Positions 1 to 5,340 of a DNA stretch of 8,051 nt are shown piece after piece. The stretch is from Thiomicrorhabdus sp034722175. Lineage in GTDB: Bacteria; Pseudomonadota; Gammaproteobacteria; Thiomicrospirales; Thiomicrospiraceae. The first letter of the stretch is position 1. Every line of letters starts with the position of its first letter. The stretch covers positions 1 through 8,051 of the forward strand of contig JAYENR010000189.1 of the NCBI GenBank assembly GCA_034722175.1. Direction: 5' to 3'. The translations under genes were made by a program, and so were the position numbers. The notes below the pieces were generated by a model, which was not told the origin of the DNA, searched no databases, and was given only the letters and a program-made list of their open reading frames with translations.

Positions 1-158
1 GGGCTTTAAAAGTAATTGCAGGGTTGTTCAGTGTGGTTCATATGCTTGTTTTAAAATGACTTTTTAAGTTCTCATGTTCTTATATTAGGTTGTGAATACG
101 ATGGTACAGTCGTTCCTAAAACAGGGGGTATTTAAATGGACAACAATCGAGATTACGT

Positions 159-266
159 TTAAAACTTAAGTAAAGCAGAAAAGAAGTCGATACTACCGAT
201 GCGTAATTCATTGATAATGTTTTTTTCTGGAGTGGGGGCAGAGTAAGTGCGAGGATAAACAATCAT
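159..266 (-). CDS. Possible 35-residue ORF, unrecognised
   Basis: A minus-strand frame opens with ATG at 266-264 and closes with TAA at 161-159, giving 35 residues that begin MIVYPRTYSAPTPEKN and end in a hydrophobic FFSALLKF. I do not recognise it. There is no clear ribosome binding site in front, it follows the candidate terminator of the kinase transcript, and its length is within what chance gives. On the opposite strand a frame starting at 136 after a good AGGGGG is broken by TAA after eight codons and then stays open to about 245. Either could be the remnant of a small gene. It is listed only so that the region is not blank; the coding call is weak. Confidence 0.12.
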   Translation of the reverse strand: MIVYPRTYSAPTPEKNIINELRIGSIDFFSALLKF

Positions 267-278
267 TTACATTAAAGG

Positions 279-300
279 AAAAAAAGAAGTCACAACCTTC
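279..300 (-). terminator. Candidate weak Rho-independent terminator after the kinase gene
   Basis: Read on the minus strand, GAAGGTTGTGACTTC (300-286) can fold with GAAG pairing to CTTC, or GAAGgT to ACTTC with one bulged G and a TGTG loop. Seven T residues (285-279) follow directly. It lies about 40 bases past the kinase stop, the expected position. The stem is short and AT-rich, so termination would be inefficient or the signal fortuitous. Confidence 0.35.
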
Positions 301-340
301 ATCAGAGTAGACTTAAGGTCTTGTAAATTTACTTTTTATC

Positions 341-1702
341 TCATTCTTTCTGGTTTGAAAGTAGTGTTTTGAGCTTGTTTTTTGCTCTTTTATTTTTGTT
401 TTGAACGGCCAGTTTCAGCCAGTAGAGTGCTTTTTCAGTGCTTTTTGGAACAATTAACTCTTTTATGTAATAGTCGGCAAGTTCGATTTGGGCAGAAGAA
501 TTTCCTCTTTGAGCTGCAAATTCGAATAGTGTGAAGGCTTTTTGATGATTTTGAACGACTCCTAAGCCTTGTTGATAGATGAGTGCTAGGTTATAAGCAG
601 AATAAGGGTTTTTCTTTTTGTAAGCTTCAATGTAGATTTCATGTGCTTGTATCCATGATTGTTCTACATATTGACCCTCTTCATACATCAACGCTAGGCT
701 ATTAATACTGCGTGAATAACCCAGCAGTGCCCCTTGTTTGAAGAGATCAAAGGCTTGAGCATACTTTTTTCTACGTTTTAATTTATTGGCTCGATGAAAG
801 TTTGGATATAGATAGCCTGCAAGGCATAAAGATTTAAAACAACTCTTAGCATACGAATTTTTGATCATGTCTATGTTGTTGTTTAAATCTGGAGGGCAAG
901 TTTTCCCTTTTAACCAGTTATTAAGTTCTTCTAAAGAGGGGCGGTCTAATGGATTTTTTTGAGTCATCCAAAGGATCAGATTTTGCCATTTACTGTCAAG
1001 ATTATGGATGCCAATAGGTGAAAAGAATGCATTAGCATAAAGCTTTTCCCACTCAGTTTGCTGACCATTTAGATTGTAGATATGCTTGCCTGTTAATGCG
1101 TAAAACAGGGTAAGTCCTAAAGCGTAAATATCACTTTTAGCGGTATATTCTCCATTCATTCTCTCAGGTGGGCAGTATCGATCGTCACCTATTACTTGTT
1201 CGAGTTCGTAGGAAGGCGTTTGAAAGGTGGCCTGTGTAAAGTCAATTAAAAAGTATTGATCGCTGCTTACCACGATATTGGTTGGTTTGATATCGGTATG
1301 GACAAACTTGGCGTTATGCAGAACTTGTAATGAATGGAGGGTGTCTGAAAGCAGTTTAGTGGCTTCTGAAGACGAAAGTGAGCCATGTTGGATAATGTGT
1401 TGTTTTAGGTTTTTATCCCCTAAAAAATCAAAAAATTGTACTTGGTTGAATTCAATTTTTCGAACTTCATTGAGTTTAATAAAGGCTGGAAACTGACTCA
1501 AATAGAATAGAAGTTGCTGTTCTCGTTCTAAAAAATAAGGTTTGTTTATTTTAGAAATAACGCGAACAATTTGATTTTTTTTCAGTGATTTTTTCTTTTG
1601 AATGACTTTAAAAACAGAAGCAAAAGCACCGCCACCTAGTGAAGACACAGAAAGAATGTCTTCTTGTGTTTTGAACAGTGCTTTTGACTTTTTTTTAGAC
1701 AT
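341..1702 (-). CDS. Ser/Thr protein kinase with C-terminal Sel1-like repeats
   Basis: The 453-residue product has an N-terminal eukaryotic-like (Hanks-type) kinase domain at about 15-265 and Sel1-like repeats at about 312-445. Visible kinase features are the glycine loop LGGGAFASVF (22-31), the probable ATP-anchoring K51, a helix-C Glu (E59 or E61), the catalytic loop HTDIKPTNIV (135-144; D137, K139, N142), the metal-binding D154 in IDFT, PPER (178-181), the helix-F D191 and R254. The residue after the HxD histidine is Thr, not Arg, and DFG reads DFT. The key catalytic residues remain, so activity is plausible. The repeats contain the family's LALMYEEG and LALIYQQGLGV signatures, normally protein-protein interaction modules. 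There is no signal peptide or clear membrane helix, so it is probably cytoplasmic. Its ATG shares a base with the upstream stop (TAATG), indicating translational coupling to the secreted protein gene. The gene looks more AT-rich than the efflux genes. The substrate is unknown. Confidence 0.88.
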   Translation of the reverse strand: MSKKKSKALFKTQEDILSVSSLGGGAFASVFKVIQKKKSLKKNQIVRVISKINKPYFLEREQQLLFYLSQFPAFIKLNEVRKIEFNQVQFFDFLGDKNLKQHIIQHGSLSSSEATKLLSDTLHSLQVLHNAKFVHTDIKPTNIVVSSDQYFLIDFTQATFQTPSYELEQVIGDDRYCPPERMNGEYTAKSDIYALGLTLFYALTGKHIYNLNGQQTEWEKLYANAFFSPIGIHNLDSKWQNLILWMTQKNPLDRPSLEELNNWLKGKTCPPDLNNNIDMIKNSYAKSCFKSLCLAGYLYPNFHRANKLKRRKKYAQAFDLFKQGALLGYSRSINSLALMYEEGQYVEQSWIQAHEIYIEAYKKKNPYSAYNLALIYQQGLGVVQNHQKAFTLFEFAAQRGNSSAQIELADYYIKELIVPKSTEKALYWLKLAVQNKNKRAKNKLKTLLSNQKE

Positions 1703-2457
1703 TAAAATCCATCAAAATCGAAGTGATTATCGGAGACGATGCAGTTTTGATCGTCGTTATTGTCCAATTGAACATGACTACGGTCATCTGCTTTATTATC
1801 ATCACTTGGTAAATCATCCTGCCCTTCTAAAGCATCATCTCCTCCAATTGATAGATATTGGTCAAGTGAGTGACTATCGAAGTCATCACTAATCACCTCA
1901 CTGATATCCAAAGGGTTGCATCCTGAAGCGCCTTTTTCGAAGCCTAAGTTTTCAAATGCACCTCCAAACAGAGAGGAGTGACCATCATCACTTAAGAAAC
2001 TACCGAAGTCACTCTCTTTACCGTCAGACTTTTCGTCTCCAGATTTGCCATATTTATCATCATCCGACTTGTCTTTGTTTCTGCCCGACTTATCGTGTTT
2101 GTCATCATCCGACTTGTCTTTGTTTCTGCCCGACTTATCGTGCTTATCATCATCCGACTTGTCTTTGTTTCTGCCCGACTTATCGTGCTTGTCATCATCC
2201 GACTTGTCTTTGTTTCTGCTCGACTTATCGTGTTTGTCATCACCTGAATCGTCACCAATTAGCGTTTTTGGCGTTACCGCATTTTCAGCATTGTTGTGTT
2301 CTTTTGAGCTACCAGGCGCTTCATTATCGCCATTGCCATGACCGTTGTCTTGATGCTCTTTGTCAGACTGATCTATAGAGCGTTCACCAACTAATTTAAT
2401 ATTGTCGATTAAAGCTCCGTAACTATCATCTTTCCCCGTTCCTTCAATGGTTAACAC
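1702..2457 (-). CDS. In-frame 3' part of the retention-module protein, beyond the TAA: beta-strand, 15-residue repeats, secretion-target-like C-terminus
   Basis: This 251-codon frame opens at a GTG two codons after the TAA that ends the upstream ORF and is in the same frame. It contains no ATG at all. It starts LTIEGTGKDDSYGALIDNI, which reads as the missing last strands of the beta-sandwich domain before the stop. It is therefore best seen as the second half of one 784-codon gene, not an independent gene. Next come a second copy of the KEHQDNGHGNGD linker (33-44) and four copies of SDDDKHDKSGRNKDK (about 74-134). An acidic C-terminus contains LDISEVISDDFDSHSLDQYL (183-202), resembling the segment before type I secretion signals of large adhesins, and ends in HFDFDGF. 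It has two Cys (180, 239), whereas the upstream part has none. Its stop overlaps the kinase ATG by one base. It would be made only by readthrough, by weak restart at the GTG, or if the TAA is a sequencing error. Confidence 0.6.
   Translation of the reverse strand: MLTIEGTGKDDSYGALIDNIKLVGERSIDQSDKEHQDNGHGNGDNEAPGSSKEHNNAENAVTPKTLIGDDSGDDKHDKSSRNKDKSDDDKHDKSGRNKDKSDDDKHDKSGRNKDKSDDDKHDKSGRNKDKSDDDKYGKSGDEKSDGKESDFGSFLSDDGHSSLFGGAFENLGFEKGASGCNPLDISEVISDDFDSHSLDQYLSIGGDDALEGQDDLPSDDNKADDRSHVQLDNNDDQNCIVSDNHFDFDGF
2057..2236 (-). repeat. Four tandem 45-bp repeats (15-residue Asp/Lys-rich units)
   Basis: The + strand motif TCATCATCCGACTTGTCTTT begins at 2057, 2102, 2147 and 2192, an exact 45-base period; a fifth start at 2237 diverges after a few bases. 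Copies differ at only a few positions, for example TGTTTG against TGCTTA or TGCTTG, and GCCCG against GCTCG. Each unit encodes SDDDKHDKSGRNKDK or a close variant. Near-identity at DNA level points to recent expansion by slippage or unequal recombination. The period is a multiple of three, so copy changes keep the frame. Confidence 0.93.
2330..2361 (-). repeat. Direct repeat copy 1 (32 bp), linker coding sequence
   Basis: This segment is identical over 32 bases to 3017-3048, 687 bases (229 codons) away and in the same frame. Both encode the core of KEHQDNGHGNGD. Similarity extends beyond the identical core through Ala-Pro-Gly and Asn-Asn-Ala-Glu-Asn, indicating an internal duplication of a linker on both sides of the beta-sandwich domain. 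Confidence 0.85.
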
Positions 2458-2463
2458 CGGGCT

Positions 2464-2466
2464 TTA
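2464..2466 (-). other. In-frame TAA stop interrupting the retention-module gene
   Basis: On the minus strand the codons run GTT GAG TCT TAA AGC CCG GTG TTA ACC. The frame before and after is the same (4056 - 2457 = 1599 = 3 x 533). The stop lies between FEITYGQVES and the LTIEGTGK strand, inside one domain. A single change such as CAA or GAA to TAA would explain it. The context (TAA followed by A) is not a known efficient readthrough signal. Confidence 0.9.
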
Positions 2467-4056
2467 AGACTCAACCTGGCCGTAAGTGATTTCAAAGGTC
2501 GTCCAACCATTCGGCGCATCTGTCATAACGACAGAGACCGAATCATCATCAGAAACAAAGGTTAAGTTGCCTTTGGTGTCAGATAAAATCTCAACCGTTT
2601 TATCATCAAACTCAAGCTTGGCATCTGAAGTGTCTTTATAGTCTCTACTTGAACCACCATCTCTAGGTTTTACGTCGATTGATAACGTTACATTAGTTGA
2701 GCCGTTTAATGGTACCTCGGTCGACATGCTGACATTGTGATGTGCATCCAACTCAGCGTGCGTGTTTCCGTCTGAAGAGGCTGAAACGATTTTACTTTGA
2801 ACCTCTAAACCGGTTTTTCCTGTATCCCAAGTAACGCCGTGATCACCCGTGACGTCACCTGCTTCAACGTGCCACCCCTTGCTGGTTTGAAGGTTTTCAA
2901 AGGACTCTTCAAGCAAAATGACAGGTGCTGTTCCAGTTTCTGGCTGTTCTTGTGAGCTTGGAATTGTATTTTCAGCGTTATTATTCTCTTCAGAATTGCC
3001 TGGTGCATTGTCATCACCATTGCCATGACCGTTGTCTTGATGCTCTTTACCTGACTTGTCACTCTTATTGTCATCAGACTTATCTTTGTTTTTTCCTGGC
3101 TTATCGTGTTCACCATCATCCAGTTTTTCATCAGTCGGTGGAACGGTTTTTTCCTCTGCTAGAGGAGGAGTAACGGGCTCTTCCGGCTGATATTCTTCAG
3201 TTGGAGGAGTGACAGGTTCTTCCGGTGTTTCTTCTTCAGCCGAAGGAGTCACAGGTTCTTCCGGTGTCTCTTCTTCAACAGGAGGAGTCGCTGGCTCTTC
3301 CGGTGTTTCTTCTTCTGCAGGTGGAGTCACTGGTTCTTCTGGTGTTTCTTCTTCCACAGGTGGCGTTACTGGCTCTTCTGGCGTTGCTTCTTCCACAGGT
3401 GGAGTAGCAGGTACTTCTGGAGTTTCTTCTTCCACAGGCGGAGTTACTGACTCTTCTGGCTGATCTTCTTCAGCAGGAGGTTCATTTTCAATCGTGTTTG
3501 TTACTCCAATTTCAACAGGCGTGTTTGAAGCTTCTACGGAAGCAGGCTCTGAATCAGAAGTAGTCACACCTTCAAACTCTCGTTCAAGGTCGGAAATGTT
3601 TGTTGCTGTTGATGTATCAAAACCTGCGGTTACTTGACCTTCGTTACCCGTGTCAATCATGAATTGAGCTTCGCTGATAGAGGAAGAAGATGCGGTAGAT
3701 CCTTCGCCTGCAGCAGTTTCTTCTAATTCCTCAAAAAGGCCAGCCTCAACGGCTTGTTGTAGGGATTCGATATCAACGGCATTCTCTTCGATCAGTGATT
3801 CTGTAGAGATCAGCCCAGGAATAACGCTCTCATCAATAAAGACGGAGGTATTTTTTGAAATTTTGAGCAGAGTTTCTTGCGTTTCAGGCTGAATAATTTC
3901 TAAAGAACCATTAATTGGGGTGGCAATCGTGTCTGACAGAAATACGGGGTCGCCACTTTGTAACGATCTTGTGTTTCCTTGACTGTCAGTGGCGTTGATT
4001 TCACCTTCGATATTGTTTGCTTGTCCAATCATTAATGGTTCTTGATTTGAGTTCAT
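2464..4056 (-). CDS. LapA-like retention-module protein (N-terminal and central part), cut by an in-frame stop
   Basis: The 530-residue product begins MNSNQEPLMIGQANNIEGEI, with an ATG preceded by AAGG at 8-base spacing. Residues about 8-160 match the retention module of LapA-type adhesins: the GNTRSLQSGDPVFLSDTI region, then LQQAVEAGLFEELEETAAG, then a segment with VTAGFDTS. T114-A115-A116-G117 matches the TAAG site that LapG proteases cut between the alanines in known LapA proteins. Residues 201-303 are eight 13-residue Pro/Glu repeats (type EEPVTPPVEEETP). A Lys/Asp/Gly-rich linker (about 310-365) follows, then a beta-sandwich, lectin-like domain from about 379 containing GLEVQSKIVSASS and LDAHHNVSMS. 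That domain is cut by TAA at codon 531 and continues in frame. There is no Sec signal, as expected for type I secretion, but without the downstream part the protein would lack a C-terminal secretion signal. Known relatives are usually thousands of residues long; here there are no Ig-like repeats and no GGxGxD RTX motifs. Inferred role: outer-membrane-tethered surface protein. Confidence 0.8.
   Translation of the reverse strand: MNSNQEPLMIGQANNIEGEINATDSQGNTRSLQSGDPVFLSDTIATPINGSLEIIQPETQETLLKISKNTSVFIDESVIPGLISTESLIEENAVDIESLQQAVEAGLFEELEETAAGEGSTASSSSISEAQFMIDTGNEGQVTAGFDTSTATNISDLEREFEGVTTSDSEPASVEASNTPVEIGVTNTIENEPPAEEDQPEESVTPPVEEETPEVPATPPVEEATPEEPVTPPVEEETPEEPVTPPAEEETPEEPATPPVEEETPEEPVTPSAEEETPEEPVTPPTEEYQPEEPVTPPLAEEKTVPPTDEKLDDGEHDKPGKNKDKSDDNKSDKSGKEHQDNGHGNGDDNAPGNSEENNNAENTIPSSQEQPETGTAPVILLEESFENLQTSKGWHVEAGDVTGDHGVTWDTGKTGLEVQSKIVSASSDGNTHAELDAHHNVSMSTEVPLNGSTNVTLSIDVKPRDGGSSRDYKDTSDAKLEFDDKTVEILSDTKGNLTFVSDDDSVSVVMTDAPNGWTTFEITYGQVES
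3017..3048 (-). repeat. Direct repeat copy 2 (32 bp), linker coding sequence
   Basis: This is the partner of 2330-2361, encoding the KEHQDNGHGNGD linker at residues 337-348 of the upstream ORF. The linker lies just before the beta-sandwich domain, while the other copy lies just after it, so the domain is bracketed by duplicated hydrophilic linkers. Confidence 0.85.
3148..3456 (-). repeat. Eight 39-bp repeats encoding a Pro/Glu spacer
   Basis: These encode residues 201-303 as eight consecutive 13-residue units of the form EEPVTPPVEEETP; the last is shortened to EEPVTPPLAEEK. DNA copies vary mostly at third positions, so this array is older, or better preserved by protein-level selection, than the 45-bp array. 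Pro/Glu-rich repeats usually form extended, stiff, negatively charged spacers in surface proteins. The antisense strand has long open frames here that are artefacts of the repeat composition. Confidence 0.9.
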
Positions 4057-4064
4057 GCGGGTAG

Positions 4065-4068
4065 CCTT
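4065..4068 (-). promoter_or_regulatory. Ribosome binding site of the retention-module gene
   Basis: Read on the minus strand, AAGG stands eight bases before the ATG at 4056. This supports that start; the product from it begins directly with the retention-module fold. Confidence 0.55.
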
Positions 4069-4125
4069 ATAGTCACAGCTTTAAAAGTTACAGCAAATAT
4101 TACCGTATTTTGATGGGTTATGTAG

Positions 4126-4139
4126 TGTACGAAAGTACA
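4126..4139. promoter_or_regulatory. Small inverted repeat TGTAC-GAAA-GTACA
   Basis: A perfect 5-base inverted repeat with a GAAA centre lies about 70 bases upstream of the retention-module start and about 145 bases upstream of the adaptor start. The position fits an operator for a dimeric regulator or a small GNRA-type hairpin. At this length it could be chance, and no regulator gene is nearby. Confidence 0.25.
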
Positions 4140-4281
4140 GTATTTAAGAAAAGTATGATTTTTTATAAGGCATCGTAATTAATTTGTGTTGTGTTGGTTA
4201 ATCCTTTAATCAGTATGTTTGATTGTTCATTGCTTGTTTAGACGACTAGAATGCCTGCTAGTTTTACTTATTTGGTTCATT

Positions 4282-5340
4282 ATGTTTATTCGATTTTTAC
4301 TTCCGTTTGTTGCTTTGGGGCTGTTTTCTTCTGTCTTATCGGCGAAAACCATTTCAATCACAATTCATCCCGTGATTGAGAAAATGGTAGAGGAGCGAAT
4401 TGAAACAGTTGGCCAGGTCGAGACTTTACAGTCTCCCGTTGTCGCAGCTGAATTGACTGCTAAAGTTATAGATATTCAGGTAAAAATTGGTGATGAGGTC
4501 ACAACGGAAACAATATTGGCTAAATTGGATTCGGCTACTTACGATTTACAGCTTGCCGAGGCTCAAGCAGAGTTGCGTCGTTTGGACGCAATGGTGAAGT
4601 TACAGAAGCGCCAAGTAAAACGCTACAAAGCGTTATTACGCAAAAAAGGAATCGATAGATCAACTTATGATAAGTCAGTTTCGGAAAAAGATTCGGTTGT
4701 GTCGCAACAGGAGTATGCACAAGCCAAAGTACAGGCCGCAGAGTTAAGAGTGAAGCAGACTGAAATTATCAGCCCAATTGAGGGGGTGGTTGATGAACGC
4801 ATGGTGTCCGTTGGGAGTTATGTTGTACCTGGTAAACCGCTTTTTAGAGTGGTGGGGGTTGAGCAGTTACGTGTGCGACTCCCTTTTTCAGAACGTCGTT
4901 ATTCGGATATTCGTAAAGGCCAAACGGTGTATTTAACCTCTGCGGTGAGTGCAGGTAGCCCGATTAAAGCTCAGATTGATTATCTACGCCCGCAGATTGA
5001 AGCAAATAGCCGTGCGATTGAAGTGTTTGCGAGTTTTGAAAATGAACAGGCCTGGTTACCTGGTGCAAGTGTGAATGCGGAGTTGGTTTTACAGCAACAG
5101 CAAAATGCCTTGGTAGTACCAGTTCAATCGATAGTAGATCGTCCCGTTGGCCAAGTGGTGTATGTGGTGCATAGCGATGAAAAGTCACAACAGGTTTCGA
5201 TTGAAGAGAGACCGGTTTCAACAGGCCTGATGAGTGATAAAGGGGTGCAAGTTTTATCAGGGTTAAATTTAGGTGAGAACATTGCCGTGGATGGTGCGCG
5301 TTTCTTATCGGCTGGTGCTGACGTGGAGATTCAGCGATGA
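4282..5340 (+). CDS. RND efflux periplasmic adaptor (membrane fusion protein, HlyD/AcrA family)
   Basis: The protein bridges an inner-membrane RND pump to an outer-membrane channel. From the ATG at 4282 it has 352 residues, normal for the family. This start places a typical signal peptide first (MFIRFLLPFVALGLFSSVLSA, cleavage probably after A21). A TTG at 4219 would add 21 residues in front and spoil it; the ribosome binding site is weak either way. Domain order is as expected: first lipoyl half (about 42-83, with AKVIDIQVKIGDEV), alpha-helical hairpin (about 84-161), second lipoyl half with ISPIEGVVDERMVSVGSYV (about 163-181), beta-barrel (about 192-270) and membrane-proximal domain to the end. 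There is no Cys lipobox at the cleavage site, so it is probably not a lipoprotein. Its stop overlaps the permease start by four bases (ATGA), indicating one coupled operon. The substrate cannot be read from the sequence. Confidence 0.92.
   Translation: MFIRFLLPFVALGLFSSVLSAKTISITIHPVIEKMVEERIETVGQVETLQSPVVAAELTAKVIDIQVKIGDEVTTETILAKLDSATYDLQLAEAQAELRRLDAMVKLQKRQVKRYKALLRKKGIDRSTYDKSVSEKDSVVSQQEYAQAKVQAAELRVKQTEIISPIEGVVDERMVSVGSYVVPGKPLFRVVGVEQLRVRLPFSERRYSDIRKGQTVYLTSAVSAGSPIKAQIDYLRPQIEANSRAIEVFASFENEQAWLPGASVNAELVLQQQQNALVVPVQSIVDRPVGQVVYVVHSDEKSQQVSIEERPVSTGLMSDKGVQVLSGLNLGENIAVDGARFLSAGADVEIQR

Larger units (their letters stand above)
1..340. other. Intergenic region without a convincing gene
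   Basis: This stretch lies downstream of the minus-strand kinase gene. It contains a strong Shine-Dalgarno-like AGGGGG (about 123-128) before an ATG at 136, but that frame stops after eight codons. On the minus strand a 35-codon ORF spans 159-266. A short hairpin with an adjacent T-run lies at 279-300. I see no tRNA or rRNA, no mobile-element ends, and no recognisable protein homology in either direction. It may hold a degraded small gene or the end of a transcript from the left. Confidence 0.6.
4057..4281. promoter_or_regulatory. Divergent intergenic region with promoters for both operons
   Basis: The 225 bases separate the minus-strand retention-module gene from the plus-strand efflux genes and must hold promoters for both unless transcription comes from further away. 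It is very AT-rich. I cannot pick a sigma-70 promoter with confidence. A weak minus-strand candidate is TTACGA (4178-4173), a 17-base spacer and TACTTT (4155-4150). For the plus strand, TATGTT at 4214-4219 is a possible -10 without a good -35. A short inverted repeat lies at 4126-4139. Confidence 0.4.

Noticed and set aside
2057..2236. CRISPR array
   Set aside because: The 45-base units are contiguous without unique spacers, translate as a regular peptide repeat, and no cas genes are present.
1956..2378. Plus- and minus-strand ORFs across the 45-bp repeats in other frames
   Set aside because: They arise from the repeat, whose period is a multiple of three and so keeps every stop-free frame open. 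The chosen frame is the only one that continues the upstream domain and reaches the kinase start.
1702..2457. Independent gene starting at GTG 2457
   Set aside because: There is no well-placed ribosome binding site and no ATG anywhere in the frame. Its first residues complete the domain of the upstream ORF, so continuation is the better reading.
2464..2466. Genome-wide recoding of TAA as a sense codon
   Set aside because: TAA also ends the frame exactly at the kinase start (1702-1704), and the other genes have normal lengths with TGA stops, so a local event is far more likely.
3209..3463. Plus-strand Gly/Ser-rich repetitive ORF resembling a low-complexity structural protein
   Set aside because: It is the antisense of the Pro/Glu repeat array. 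The repeat period removes stop codons in several frames, and there is no start signal or neighbour support.
3..4088. GCTTTAAAAGT present at 3-13 and 4078-4088 as possible block borders or attachment sites
   Set aside because: An 11-base match in 8 kb is expected several times by chance, and there is no integrase, tRNA or longer similarity.
4219..4281. Longer adaptor starting at TTG 4219
   Set aside because: The 21 extra residues precede a textbook signal peptide beginning at ATG 4282, and there is no ribosome binding site before the TTG.
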